The notes beneath the pieces were generated by a model. It was not told the DNA's origin and ran no database searches. It worked only from the letters and a program-made list of their open reading frames with translations. From NCBI GenBank assembly GCA_947496235.1, contig CANMCE010000021.1, positions 1 through 53,542 on the forward strand: a stretch of 53,542 nucleotides of DNA, read 5' to 3'. Origin of the DNA: an uncultured Glaciecola sp. GTDB lineage: Bacteria; Pseudomonadota; Gammaproteobacteria; Enterobacterales; Alteromonadaceae. Positions 27,737 to 37,459 of this stretch are shown here, one piece after another. Positions within the stretch are counted from its first letter, which is position 1. The number at the start of each line of letters is the position of its first letter. The translations under genes and the position numbers were made by a program.

Positions 27737-29731
27737 TTACATCAGTACACTGAGTTCAATTGGTGGAGGCGCTTCATCTGCTTTTGTTTTTAAATCATTT
27801 TGTTGAATCGGCTCATTATCAAACGCGGCTTTTAAGACGCGATTTGGAGTAGGCGGCATGTTTTCGTGATTTGGCTTGATGACTTTTGGGTCTTTAATTA
27901 ACCAGTTGATTAACGAACTTAAATTGGATTCAAACGTTTTCACAACTTGGCTGTTACAGTCGTATCGCTTTTTCATTTCTGCGATACCCGTATAAACCAT
28001 TTTTTCGGAAGCCACTAGATATGGGTTATCTGTGCTAGGAGCACCATAATGGTCTGCAATTTTATCGCGTAAAGCAAACAAATTCGGATTAAGTGTGTAG
28101 GTAGCTTCATATCTTTCACCTCCACTTTGAAAACCTTCGTCATCAATAACGATAGGTTCCACATATTCATATTTCATGCTTTGTGCGTCTTCTTCAAAAC
28201 ACATGTCGTTCCAATTCTGATAGGTATGCAAATACTTATTTGCGACGCGTTTCAATAGATGGGATTGAAACTTATTATACTCAGTAACTCCAGGCAGTAC
28301 ATGTTCCAAAACGCCACTGAATACAGATAAATCCTGTCCGTCAAACTCAACTTTGTGTAAGTAAGCCATTTGGTAAATTGCATCCATATCGGAACGATAA
28401 ATTGCATTTAAAAATCGACCTCCTGGAAGATCACAGAATGCAGCGTTTTCACATTCCGGTCCTAGTAATTGACGCTGAATTTTTTGTTCGAATTCTAAGG
28501 CTTGTTTTGAGAGCTTTCGATCATCAATGCGTAGATTTTCATCAATATCTTTAATCCCAGTTAATCTGTCAACGCCTTTACGTACTGCGAAACTGTCCCA
28601 CTCGTTAGCATCCCCGTAGCTATAATTTTTAATGCGTAAGGACTTTACATCTTCACAACGTTTAGCAATTTCATCAAATGCTATTTTTGAGATGGTCCTT
28701 ATATAGTTTCCTCCAAACTCCCGATTTCGATATTCGTGATTGACTCTATATTCAGCTATCAGGTTACGGCTATCGCATAAATCAGATTCGATAAAATAAA
28801 TACGTAACCTGTCTGATGTATAAAGGTAAGTTTTGCTGGTTTCTACAGAGTCAGAATTGATCAAATTTTCATCTACATCTAGAGCAATTAGTTTTGCTAA
28901 TTCTGAACCTGTATCTATTGCTGTGAAGTTATGTGGAAGTGTACTGGAACCGTAGTAAGCATTTAGACTTACACGTTTAGATTGAGTTGACCCTGATGAA
29001 ACACTGCAGGACCAACGTTGCATGTTAATGTCTCTATTGTTAGGACTTATTTGTGCTGTAAAGCCTCCCCAAATCGGATAGCCGTGTAACGATGAGTCGC
29101 ACTCAGTTTTATCTGTACTAAAGCCGATGCCATACCACATGCCCCGTAATACATAATGTTGCACTTTTGTGGGGTCTGATTGGCTTAAAATGGGTTCTAC
29201 ATTTGTTGCTATAAATGTTGAAGTGAAATGTTTATCGAAAAAGCCAAGTAAACTTTTTTCGTGCCAACTGATTGCTGTGAAGGGAGATATTCGAGCGGGG
29301 CCTCTGCTCAGCATAAATCCTTTATCACGAAGAGTTTTAGAAATATCGAGAGAGTCGAGTAACTCTTTTTGTTGCCAACTTCCATTTTTCTGGAATGTAA
29401 GCTGAAAGAAGCGTCCGCGATGCTCTCTACTATTAGCGCCTATGATATAGGTTATATGCGTAGCTTTGCTACATTGTTTGACCAACAAAGGGATTGAATC
29501 TTTGGCATAATCTAATACTTCAGCTTTCGCGTCATCCACCGTTCTTTTACTCAAAAAGCTGATGAAAGCACCAATTCGAGGTCCGCATGCTTGATTGCTA
29601 AACAATGAAAGTTGCTCACCGGATTTAGTACGTTTATTGGCTTCGGGTATTACAATCTGGGCCGCAGTAATTGATGAGTATGTCAATATTTGTATGACGA
29701 TATAAAACAACGCACTTCTTAAAATAATCAT
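27737..29731 (-). CDS. large secreted protein, unknown function
   Basis: The 664-residue protein starts with a signal peptide (LRSALFYIVIQILTYSSITAA, then QIVIPEA). The mature protein is polar with scattered cysteines (NQACGPRI, KQCSKA, GPECENAAFCDLPGG) that could form disulfides in the periplasm. It ends in a proline-rich stretch (MPPTPNR to APPPIELSVLM). I recognise no family. ATG start with AAGGA upstream. It is divergent from the DUF6090-like gene at 29844 across 112 bases. There is no evidence for an enzymatic motif. Confidence 0.8.
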   Translation of the reverse strand: MIILRSALFYIVIQILTYSSITAAQIVIPEANKRTKSGEQLSLFSNQACGPRIGAFISFLSKRTVDDAKAEVLDYAKDSIPLLVKQCSKATHITYIIGANSREHRGRFFQLTFQKNGSWQQKELLDSLDISKTLRDKGFMLSRGPARISPFTAISWHEKSLLGFFDKHFTSTFIATNVEPILSQSDPTKVQHYVLRGMWYGIGFSTDKTECDSSLHGYPIWGGFTAQISPNNRDINMQRWSCSVSSGSTQSKRVSLNAYYGSSTLPHNFTAIDTGSELAKLIALDVDENLINSDSVETSKTYLYTSDRLRIYFIESDLCDSRNLIAEYRVNHEYRNREFGGNYIRTISKIAFDEIAKRCEDVKSLRIKNYSYGDANEWDSFAVRKGVDRLTGIKDIDENLRIDDRKLSKQALEFEQKIQRQLLGPECENAAFCDLPGGRFLNAIYRSDMDAIYQMAYLHKVEFDGQDLSVFSGVLEHVLPGVTEYNKFQSHLLKRVANKYLHTYQNWNDMCFEEDAQSMKYEYVEPIVIDDEGFQSGGERYEATYTLNPNLFALRDKIADHYGAPSTDNPYLVASEKMVYTGIAEMKKRYDCNSQVVKTFESNLSSLINWLIKDPKVIKPNHENMPPTPNRVLKAAFDNEPIQQNDLKTKADEAPPPIELSVLM

Positions 29732-29843
29732 GGGTGTTCCTTTTCCATCTTAATCAGCAAATTTTGTTCAATTGCTAGTAGGTTGAAGTTCTTGAGCTAC
29801 TTTACTATTCTGATCTTAGGATTATCTTACCGCAGGAAGCACA

Positions 29844-30560
29844 ATGATACCACGTCGTGTCAGTCGTCATGTTAAGGAACAAAACTGGTTTGCAGTTTTT
29901 CTCGACCTAGTGGTAGTCGTAGTCGGTATTTTTATCGCGCTACAGGTGTCTCAATGGCATAACGACAGTGAACAACGTGCGGAAAGAATTTATCTTCTTG
30001 AGAAGCTCGCTGAGGATATCAATAATACATTAGAAGAGCACAAGGAAACCATTGAAGCCTTTGATGCGGTAAGGGAGGATTTTACTGTTCTAATTAGTAT
30101 GCTCTCTAAAAAACCAACGGATGATAACGCGCATGAAAGGTTTTTTAAAGCGTACAATGTAATTTTTAACACCTACGATACAACCTTTGAGAGTCCTACC
30201 TTTGAGTATATTTTGAATTCAGGTAATTTAGATTATTTAGGTAGGATCGAAACGCAAAATCAGTTTTTAAAACTCAATAGTGCTAATCTGGAAAATAACT
30301 TCCAGACAGAAATATTAAACCAGTTATTAGCGCCTATTATTGTCAACGTAATGGCCAAAATTGTGGTTCCCGAACAAGTTAACGACATTCAAATAGGAAG
30401 TAGTTTAAATGACGTTTATGAATTTCCTGAACTACTTGGTCATACAGTCACTATTCGAAATGTCGCTTATATACAACGGGGACAAATAGATAATATTGAT
30501 ACAGTTTTAAACAATCTGTTAGTTGCCGTAAATGAAGAATTAGCTATGCTACAAGAGTAA
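29844..30560 (+). CDS. DUF6090-like membrane-anchored protein
   Basis: The 238-residue protein begins with MIPRRVSRHVKEQNW and one membrane helix (FLDLVVVVVGIFIALQVSQW), then a long acidic helical region. The basic N-terminus, the VVGI-IALQ helix and the W-N/H pair match the DUF6090 group, as in the protein at 1905-2678, but the rest is not visibly similar. It is probably anchored in the inner membrane by its N-terminus. ATG start with AGGAAG upstream. A small membrane protein gene follows 19 bases downstream and is likely cotranscribed. Function unknown. Confidence 0.75.
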   Translation: MIPRRVSRHVKEQNWFAVFLDLVVVVVGIFIALQVSQWHNDSEQRAERIYLLEKLAEDINNTLEEHKETIEAFDAVREDFTVLISMLSKKPTDDNAHERFFKAYNVIFNTYDTTFESPTFEYILNSGNLDYLGRIETQNQFLKLNSANLENNFQTEILNQLLAPIIVNVMAKIVVPEQVNDIQIGSSLNDVYEFPELLGHTVTIRNVAYIQRGQIDNIDTVLNNLLVAVNEELAMLQE

Positions 30561-30579
30561 AATTGTTGCGGATGATAAG

Positions 30580-30999
30580 ATGGAAACTAAGGATATTGCA
30601 GATCTGTTCATAATAGCCACTGGCAAGATAGAGTTCTTTTGGAATTTCTACACAGTGACTTTATTGGCCATAACGGGTTGGCTTGTAACTAAAACAAATC
30701 CTCTTAGCTTGCAGTTAAAAATTTTAATTAGCCTTGGCTATTTCGCATTTGCAGTAATGAATATTTTGGGTCTGTTTGGAGCTTATATGTTCGCTGAGAC
30801 TTTACGTCTAGATTTACTGGCTACATCTGATGCATGTCAGTCCTCTTTAGAAAATACTTGTCAGGCATTGAGTTCCCACTCTTTTGACGTACAAAAATCC
30901 ATGATTTTGCCTATACATGGTTTTATTGGCTTGGTTTTTTTCTACATTATTTGGTTTAGTAAGTTTGGCAAGACTAAAATACCTGCAAGTTCTGCATAA
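30580..30999 (+). CDS. small membrane protein, unknown
   Basis: The 139-residue protein has three or four hydrophobic segments (around NFYTVTLLAITGWLV, ILISLGYFAFAVMNILGLFGAYM and LPIHGFIGLVFFYIIWF). Between the second and the last is a short loop with two cysteines (DACQSSLENTCQ), which could pair if periplasmic. ATG start with a weak ribosome site. It follows the DUF6090-like gene by 19 bases in the same direction. No family recognised. Confidence 0.65.
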   Translation: METKDIADLFIIATGKIEFFWNFYTVTLLAITGWLVTKTNPLSLQLKILISLGYFAFAVMNILGLFGAYMFAETLRLDLLATSDACQSSLENTCQALSSHSFDVQKSMILPIHGFIGLVFFYIIWFSKFGKTKIPASSA

Positions 31000-31068
31000 A
31001 GGTAATTAATATTTGATTGCCCACCTGATTTTAACTGTATTAGTTAAAAAATCTCTATTGCGTTTAGT

Positions 31069-31089
31069 GGCATAGCAGAAAGTTATGCC
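31069..31089. terminator. hairpin between convergent membrane-protein genes
   Basis: GGCATAGC and GTTATGCC pair over 8 positions (one wobble) with the loop AGAAA. It lies between the stop of the rightward small membrane protein and the stop of the leftward membrane protein, so it may serve as a terminator for both. It lacks a clear T tract. Confidence 0.45.
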
Positions 31090-31099
31090 CAGATTACGC

Positions 31100-32371
31100 T
31101 TACTTTCTGACCTGATAATAAAACGGCACAGTCGAAACTTGAGGTTCTTCATAAATTAACTTTGAAACTTCAACTTTATAAAGCCCACTCTCCATTGAAT
31201 CACTTAATTTCACAAATAATTTAGCGCCATATTGTTGGGTGTATACATGGCCACTTTGAATCAGCTCAAAGTCGACCTTTGTTCCGTTAATAGTTACGCT
31301 ATGGAACTCTTTTAGGCAGACAAGTCTGGCTTCACGTTTTTCAAGCCTCGAAGGGTCCTCAAGGGTTGAAAGCGCCTCACATCTATCATCATACAATCTG
31401 CGCTCACTCGAAAATACCGGAACAAATATTTCAAGTGTTGGTGAAGATATGATGTCACTTTGTAATTGTGGAGAAACTAAAAAAGTTTCATTTTCGGATT
31501 GATCAAAATAGTATCTGGGTTCAGCCTTGGTTGGATTGTTATAAGCGGTTGGCTTAATCAAATATAGAATATTGGTTGGAATAATCCTCACGGCGGACAT
31601 CGCAAAACCACAACAAATAAAGAAAATAACTAGCTTAACCAAGGCCTTATCTTTTTTGAAGTTGGTGCTAAAAAGTGCGCTAATTTGCATTATGGCCTTG
31701 TACAGGGGACCAAAACTTAACAGTGAAGTCATCATCGACAGCTTGAAATATAGTGTTTGCAGTTCTTCCTTATCTTTATTGCGCGGCATATTACACACAA
31801 GACTTATCACCATTTGCAAAACAACCAAACCGCCGATGATATAAATGGGCAACAATATTATGTAAATCGGCAAAAACTCTACTAATACGTTAGCCAACAA
31901 TAAAGACAATGCAGTACTAAAGAAAATCCAGCCATAGGCCATTAGTAATGCAAAAGCGGCTGAAAAGATAACACTGCAAAGCCTATCAGCTTTGTTCACA
32001 CTATCGTTTAACTTAGGTAGTGCCATGATCAGTTTTTCTAAGTACAGCTTTGAAGAGCGGCTATCATCCACTTCGTAGTCATCAAACACAGAGTTTAGCC
32101 CAACCAAGCCGACCCAATATGCTCGCAACATAAAATGAATAATAAACATTGAGGATAATATGCTGATTGCCAATAGTGCACTGTAGACGACAAAATAGGC
32201 TGCATTGTAAAATGATTGTGGCAATATACTTATAAAAATATCGGTAACCCATTCCACAAACCCAAAGAGTTGAAAAGTGGAATATATGCTGATTGCAGCG
32301 ACTAATAATTCAGCTTCCCAACTTTCGTCTTTTAATCTTTGAAGCCAGGTTTGGTTTTGTTGTTCAGTCAT
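31100..32371 (-). CDS. multi-pass membrane protein with C-terminal soluble domain, unknown
   Basis: The 423-residue protein has about six hydrophobic segments in its first 280 residues (for example around YFVVYSALLAISILSSMFIIHFM and LPIYIILLPIYIIGGLVVLQMVI). It ends in a soluble domain of about 140 residues, probably beta-rich and periplasmic (LEIFVPVFSSERR to VPFYYQVRK). I choose ATG 32371, with AGAG upstream, over an upstream TTG. No family is recognised. It stands alone between convergent and divergent neighbours. Confidence 0.72.
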   Translation of the reverse strand: MTEQQNQTWLQRLKDESWEAELLVAAISIYSTFQLFGFVEWVTDIFISILPQSFYNAAYFVVYSALLAISILSSMFIIHFMLRAYWVGLVGLNSVFDDYEVDDSRSSKLYLEKLIMALPKLNDSVNKADRLCSVIFSAAFALLMAYGWIFFSTALSLLLANVLVEFLPIYIILLPIYIIGGLVVLQMVISLVCNMPRNKDKEELQTLYFKLSMMTSLLSFGPLYKAIMQISALFSTNFKKDKALVKLVIFFICCGFAMSAVRIIPTNILYLIKPTAYNNPTKAEPRYYFDQSENETFLVSPQLQSDIISSPTLEIFVPVFSSERRLYDDRCEALSTLEDPSRLEKREARLVCLKEFHSVTINGTKVDFELIQSGHVYTQQYGAKLFVKLSDSMESGLYKVEVSKLIYEEPQVSTVPFYYQVRK

Positions 32372-32610
32372 TCCTTTCTCTACTGAAGTATGCAACCCAT
32401 TTATTAGATTAATTTATCGGATAAAGAAGAAAAAGGAAACTAATCACCTGCATTATTAATTGACGGATGTTAATCCTACTTTCACTGATAAAAGATATTT
32501 TAATGATATTAAAGTTTGCAAAAATTATACAGTGATATTATTGTTTATAAATCGATCATATCGTTCAAGATTTAAATACACCTACAAACAAAAACAAGGA
32601 AGCAAATCAA

Positions 32611-33180
32611 ATGGAAAATATAAGAAAAATATCAATCGGATTAATCGTATTTACATTGATTTTTATCCAAGCTTGTGGTTCCACTTCTAATTCAAATGGT
32701 AAAGACGAGGGGTTGGGATTTACTATGAAAGCTTTATTATGTTCCGCGGGTGGGGTTGCAGGAGCATATGTAGGTAAAACACTAGCTCAAAAGTATTTTG
32801 AAAAGTCAGACAAAGCTTATACAGCCAAAGAAATAGACACCTACACCAAAGGGTTTCAAGTAGGGTTGTTTTTAACGTTTTGTGCTATTACAAACTATGC
32901 TGGCGAAACAATTTACAAAAAATTATCTGAAGCAGGACAAGAAAAACGTAGACAACAAGTTCTGCAAGCTGCCATCACTTCGGAGACAACAACATATGCT
33001 GATCCATCCAATCCTAATATTCGAGGTGTGGTAGAGCCAATAGACCGCTACACTGAAGATGATGGTGAAAAAGAGTGCGTTGTAACTCGCGATACCTTAA
33101 CTGTGGACCAGTCGTCAGAAGCTATTTTAACTACACTATGCCGTGAACCAAACGGTGAATATCAAATTGTTGCCGTTTAG
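32611..33180 (+). CDS. lipoprotein resembling 17-kDa surface antigens
   Basis: The 189-residue lipoprotein (lipobox IQAC) has a glycine-rich, weakly membrane-active stretch (SAGGVAGAYVGKTLAQKYF). Its C-terminal segment (CVVTRDTLTVDQSSEAILTTLCREPNGEYQIV) matches the end of rickettsial 17-kDa surface antigens, where a cysteine pair brackets a short beta hairpin. Such proteins sit in the outer membrane and stabilise the envelope. AAGGAAG upstream of the ATG supports the start. It is the first gene of a three-gene run with the ClpP-fold protein and a second lipoprotein. Confidence 0.72.
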   Translation: MENIRKISIGLIVFTLIFIQACGSTSNSNGKDEGLGFTMKALLCSAGGVAGAYVGKTLAQKYFEKSDKAYTAKEIDTYTKGFQVGLFLTFCAITNYAGETIYKKLSEAGQEKRRQQVLQAAITSETTTYADPSNPNIRGVVEPIDRYTEDDGEKECVVTRDTLTVDQSSEAILTTLCREPNGEYQIVAV

Positions 33181-33214
33181 CCTACAAAATTGCTAATTTA
33201 GAAAGGCCTCTGTT

Positions 33215-34369
33215 TTGAAAATTATTGTTAGTTTTTTAATAATTGTATTTTTTATATTCGTGCAATCAGCGAATGCTAAAGTGCACAACATCCCTTGCAT
33301 GAAAAATGCGCAAGAATGTATGAAGATAGAAACGTCTGGCAATATTATGCGTATTTCAGGAGGGGTAACTAGTGGTGATGCAAGCCGTATTGGAAGAGTT
33401 TTGGGATCCAACATAATTTCGGAAATCCATTTAAATTCTCCCGGCGGTGACTCAGCAGAGGGAATGCGAATTGGCCTTATGTTTCGTGAGCATAGATCAT
33501 TTGTCAGAGTTGCAGATAATGCATCATGCGCTAGCGCTTGCACAGTAGCCTTTTTAGGTGGCCGCATCAGAGCAATTGATGACAATGCAAGCTATCTAGT
33601 CCATATTTATTCTGGATATATGGATGGATTTGATAGATACGATGGAAAAAGTTTCGAATCTACCAAATTTCAGAGAGCTGATAAAACTAATTTTGTTTGG
33701 AAACATGAACTAGTAAAAGATCCTAAGGGATTTTTAAGATGGATCCAAAGAGACACACATGGGTTCGAAAGAGTTGATAGTGCTTTCCACTTTTTAGAAA
33801 AGTCTAGAATAGTTAGGGAGTATAATAGTTTAAGGTCTGAAAGATCGGCTAAAGTGGCTCTGAGATTTAGCTATTTAAGGAATATGATCCAACCAATTGA
33901 ATATCGAACGAGTGAAGATGCTATATATAGAGAAGGTCAAGCGTTAACTGCAAAATTAGAAAAGAAGCGAATCGAATCCTACCAACATTACATGACACAC
34001 AAATTAGAAGAGGATGTTGCCCAAATTAAAAGGGGGGGCGCTAGCGTTGCTCATATCATAGCTAAACGCATCGAAAGAGACACTGCCTTTAATATAATTG
34101 CAGGCATTTGTGAAATCAATGAGACAGGGAAAACTGGTGATTTTATCGCTTCAAATTATAAGGCCACTGAAGTCGCTGATAAACTGTTTTCCCTTTGTAA
34201 GATAAGTCGTTTTGACGATTCATCTTCAAGTAAAGATTTGTTAGGCCCCCGCAGTAGTCATGCACTTCGTATGATCATTACTATGTTTGAAAGTCGAATA
34301 AATTCAACTTCAAAATTAAGTCAAGAGACCTTGTATAACTATGGATTTAAAAACCTCAAAAATTCTTAA
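33215..34369 (+). CDS. secreted ClpP-fold (COG3904-like) protein
   Basis: The 384-residue protein has a signal peptide (IIVSFLIIVFFIFVQSANA) and a ClpP/crotonase-fold segment: IHLNSPGGDSAEGMRIG, then CASACTVAFLGGRIRAI and YLVHIYSG. Ser107 and His130 occupy the positions of the ClpP catalytic serine and histidine (about 23 residues apart, close to ClpP spacing). I cannot place the third residue. The C-terminal 200 residues are helical and unrecognised. This is the COG3904 type of predicted periplasmic protein. The start is TTG 33215, supported by AAAGG 8 bases upstream and a good signal peptide. It overlaps the next gene. Confidence 0.78.
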   Translation: MKIIVSFLIIVFFIFVQSANAKVHNIPCMKNAQECMKIETSGNIMRISGGVTSGDASRIGRVLGSNIISEIHLNSPGGDSAEGMRIGLMFREHRSFVRVADNASCASACTVAFLGGRIRAIDDNASYLVHIYSGYMDGFDRYDGKSFESTKFQRADKTNFVWKHELVKDPKGFLRWIQRDTHGFERVDSAFHFLEKSRIVREYNSLRSERSAKVALRFSYLRNMIQPIEYRTSEDAIYREGQALTAKLEKKRIESYQHYMTHKLEEDVAQIKRGGASVAHIIAKRIERDTAFNIIAGICEINETGKTGDFIASNYKATEVADKLFSLCKISRFDDSSSSKDLLGPRSSHALRMIITMFESRINSTSKLSQETLYNYGFKNLKNS

Positions 34370-35819
34370 TTTTGTTTCTTTGAAGAATCTTGTTTCATCA
34401 ATTGCAAACAAGACTAAATATCATATTTTGATTTTGTCAATAATATTACTACTGCAGGGCTGTGCCTCAACCGGGTTGAATGAAGATCTTGGCACTACCA
34501 TTGAAGGGAGTGGCAACAAAATTGTCTTTACATGGTCTGATGATCACCCTTTTGCTCAGCTGTACAAAAAGCGCAAGATCTATCTTGTTGCTGAATATAT
34601 GGAAGAGAATCAAAATGGTAAAATAAGACCTGTAAGGCAAGTTATTCCGACACCTCCCCAAGAATTTATCGACCTAAATACTAAAGTGTTTCAACTTCCC
34701 AATCAATTGCGGTCTATTCCGCACAATCAGAAGATCTGCCTGCACTTAAGTATGGATAATAAGCCAATACCTGTGAGAAGTAACTCGGGTAATGGCGAAA
34801 CGTCGAGATTTTCTTTTCCTGCATGGCAACAATTAGTATTTAATACGACAAAAGATACCTATGAAGAAAAAACTATTTCCTTAGCAAAATACCAGTATGA
34901 GCAAGCAAAAGCTGCTGAGCAAAGCGCTTTAAATGCAGAATTTGGTGACTTAAAGAATTTAAATACGATTTTAAAAGCCGAAAACACAGTTCTTAAAACA
35001 GCTATAAATACCCGTGAAGATTGCAACGCGATTGAAATTGTAGCTGATAAACCTAAATTAACCGGCGATGTAATGCCAGAAGAACTGATACCCATTGCTG
35101 CTACTGCAATTTGTACACAAAGTTCTACTTTCTTTTTGGATTACTACGATAGTAGAAAAGAATATTTCGATGGTTATAGAAACAACAGAAATGCAGTTTT
35201 GAAAGATCCAGATAACTTTAAATTGATTCAAGTTTTGCCTGCAATGCTTTTAAATCTTAAAAATAAGGAGATAATAAATCACCCTATTTTTTCTGACGTC
35301 CAAGACGAATTAAATCAATACTTAATGCACTTTAATATCTATGTGAAATATTTCGATACGGAAGGGGTTTATAAGCCAAGAAAGGACTATTTATCAACTT
35401 CCAAATATGCGTTGGAAGCTGGGCAGTTTGATATTTTCGCTGCACTTATAGATGGCAAAACTCCTACAAATGTAAGTAGAGAGAATGTAACTGAAGTGGT
35501 TATGCATGAATTAATGGAATTAAATAATTGCATAGCGGATACAACGGTGCATTTCAGAACTAAAAAGCAAAGTTATGATTTAAATCTAATTAATGCTCCT
35601 CAAAGAGCCATTGCTTCATCAAAATACTTTGTAAAAGCATGTAAAGCCGCTTTTGACAATAGAGAAGAAACCGCCAAGAAGTTTACAGAACAAAGAATTA
35701 ATGCAGAGAAAAAGCTTCGGGATATAGAAGCAAAAATCGCATTAAGAGAATCCTCATCTCCAATGAGTTCATCTAAACAAAAGTTAAATCAACAGTTATG
35801 TAGTATTAATAGCAATTAA
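34341..35819 (+). CDS. lipoprotein, unknown function
   Basis: The 492-residue protein has a lipoprotein signal with lipobox LQGC at Cys41, after an unusually long N-region. A TTG at 34380 would give a shorter, more typical signal and avoid the 29-base overlap with the previous gene, so the start is uncertain. The mature part has a helical region around residues 175-215 (AKYQYEQAKAAEQSALNAEF, leading into a coiled coil) and another at the C-terminus (AEKKLRDIEAKIALRE). I recognise no family. It ends the three-gene envelope operon. No hairpin of note follows in the next 198 bases. Confidence 0.75.
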   Translation: MDLKTSKILNFVSLKNLVSSIANKTKYHILILSIILLLQGCASTGLNEDLGTTIEGSGNKIVFTWSDDHPFAQLYKKRKIYLVAEYMEENQNGKIRPVRQVIPTPPQEFIDLNTKVFQLPNQLRSIPHNQKICLHLSMDNKPIPVRSNSGNGETSRFSFPAWQQLVFNTTKDTYEEKTISLAKYQYEQAKAAEQSALNAEFGDLKNLNTILKAENTVLKTAINTREDCNAIEIVADKPKLTGDVMPEELIPIAATAICTQSSTFFLDYYDSRKEYFDGYRNNRNAVLKDPDNFKLIQVLPAMLLNLKNKEIINHPIFSDVQDELNQYLMHFNIYVKYFDTEGVYKPRKDYLSTSKYALEAGQFDIFAALIDGKTPTNVSRENVTEVVMHELMELNNCIADTTVHFRTKKQSYDLNLINAPQRAIASSKYFVKACKAAFDNREETAKKFTEQRINAEKKLRDIEAKIALRESSSPMSSSKQKLNQQLCSINSN

Positions 35820-36017
35820 ATCATCTAAGTTAACTAGAAAACTTTTTGATTGCTATGCTATCTAATGAGCAAGATTAACCTCTAGCAGATGAATATCTGA
35901 ATCCTTATTTAGGGCTGAAAATAATAAATCAAAACCATGCAAATCTAATAAGCCCTATTAACTAACGCGTTTTCGGGCTCTTACATTTTCATTATAAATT
36001 GCGAATCGCGAAAAAGG

Positions 36018-36974
36018 TTAAAGTAATTTTTCTAACTCTTTTTTCGATGCAAAAACTGCTTGCAAAGGTGTCATTCCTTGAGGGTAAACTTCTTGTTCAA
36101 TCACTAACCATACGGGGTCAGGTGATTTCGCAAATTGTTCAACAATGGCCGACCAATCAATCAAATCTTGTCCCAGAATAGATGAAATACCATTATCAGC
36201 GTGGGTAACTTTATTTAACTCTCCGAAAATAATGCCCATTTTTTCACCCCATGATCCAGGCTTTGCTTTTTCAATGGTAGACATAACCTTGTCGTATTGG
36301 CTAACTTGCGCTTTCATGTGGGCAGAACGAATACGGTCGCCATAGCGTGAAATTAGTTCAACAGGGTCTTTACCGGCAAAATATGCCCAACTAATATCCA
36401 GCTGTATGTCTACGTCATCTGTGGTGTTCTCTAGCATATACTCCCAGTAGTTTGTGTCAGTGTAGTCGTTAAATTCGTCTTGATGGTTGTGATATCCTAT
36501 TTTCATACCATGGGGAGCAAGAACTTTGGCAGTTTTATTGAGTTGATCAACAATACTTTGAATCCCGTCATCACTCCATGCTCGGCCATCAGCTGGAATA
36601 ATAAGCCAATCAACGCCCAACGTTTTGTAAAACGCTATGGTTTCGTCGATTTTATCTTCGGTTAATTTGTCAAAACCAACATGAGCACCGCTAATTTTAA
36701 GGCCAAGCGAATCTAAATAGGCTTTAAAACCAGCTGCGTCATCCCCAAATTCACCAAGGTTACCGGCCAGTTCCACTGCATCAAAACCCTCATCAGCTAA
36801 AGACTTTAAGGTACCTTTTACATCTTCGGTAACACTATCTTTCACCGACCATAACTGCACTGAAATACCTCGATAAGGAGAATCCGAGGCGAATGTTTGG
36901 TAAGAAGAAAAAGTAATGGTGACAGCTAAGACGCTTATAAATAGGCGGCCAGTTAAACTCAATAAAAATTTCAT
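36018..36974 (-). CDS. secreted sugar phosphate isomerase/epimerase-like TIM barrel
   Basis: The 318-residue protein has a signal peptide (LFISVLAVTITFSSYQTFA) and a xylose-isomerase-like (AP endonuclease 2) barrel: RGISVQLWSVKDSV, GFDAVELAGNLGEF, MKIGYHNHQDEF, DIQLDISWAYFAGKDP, RSAHMKAQ and WLVIEQE. The His, Asp, His and Glu residues on these strands are the usual divalent-metal ligands. Members act on sugars or keto-sugars, and secreted forms often occur with DUF1080 proteins. ATG 36974 is chosen (GGA 8 bases upstream, signal peptide immediately after) over a TTG 60 bases upstream. The reaction is not known. Confidence 0.85.
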   Translation of the reverse strand: MKFLLSLTGRLFISVLAVTITFSSYQTFASDSPYRGISVQLWSVKDSVTEDVKGTLKSLADEGFDAVELAGNLGEFGDDAAGFKAYLDSLGLKISGAHVGFDKLTEDKIDETIAFYKTLGVDWLIIPADGRAWSDDGIQSIVDQLNKTAKVLAPHGMKIGYHNHQDEFNDYTDTNYWEYMLENTTDDVDIQLDISWAYFAGKDPVELISRYGDRIRSAHMKAQVSQYDKVMSTIEKAKPGSWGEKMGIIFGELNKVTHADNGISSILGQDLIDWSAIVEQFAKSPDPVWLVIEQEVYPQGMTPLQAVFASKKELEKLL

Positions 36975-37459
36975 ATTATGTCCATGTTGTTTGAGAATTG
37001 GTTTGAACGTGAAATACAGCTGCTGACTAAGCAAGGTGTTGCTGCATCTCTCACACTCTAAAAATGTCGTGTTTAATATATGCTTTTTTGTTTACTTAAC
37101 TTTCACTTTTACGACTAAAAAAGCGAACTGCGATTTAATTTTAAGGGATTTATTGTCACTTTATTTTGTTGGACAGTATAGGAACAAAAAAATCAGGGGA
37201 CAAGCCATTGGTAAATAATTCCATCTAAAATTTTGAACTCAATCTAATTGAAATAAAGTCTATTACTTCAACCTGTTATCTTAACGCCAAGCCTATTAAT
37301 AAATACATCGTTTGCCAAATAACGCAATAGTGATCCCTTATAAAATAATTTTATCCTATGATAATACCAATATTATGACCAATTAATTTACATTATTTTA
37401 ACAGCGATATTCTCTCAATGGGAGCTAGATTGCAGAGATAAATTAATAGGAAAAACCGG
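36975..37459. promoter_or_regulatory. 485-bp divergent region with an AT-rich palindrome
   Basis: This stretch separates the isomerase-like gene from the GH62 gene. It contains a 15-base palindrome, ATAAAAT-A-ATTTTAT at 37340-37354, about 105 bases before the GH62 start, which could be an operator or chance in AT-rich DNA. No gene is convincing: a 60-codon frame at 37036-37218 has no support. No clear -35/-10 pair was identified. Confidence 0.35.

Noticed and set aside
32460-32690. 76-codon frame overlapping the start of the 17-kDa-antigen-like gene
   Set aside because: Different frame from a well supported lipoprotein signal peptide with a good ribosome site.
37036-37218. 60-codon frame between the isomerase-like and GH62 genes
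   Set aside because: No ribosome site, no recognisable sequence, AT-rich intergenic DNA.
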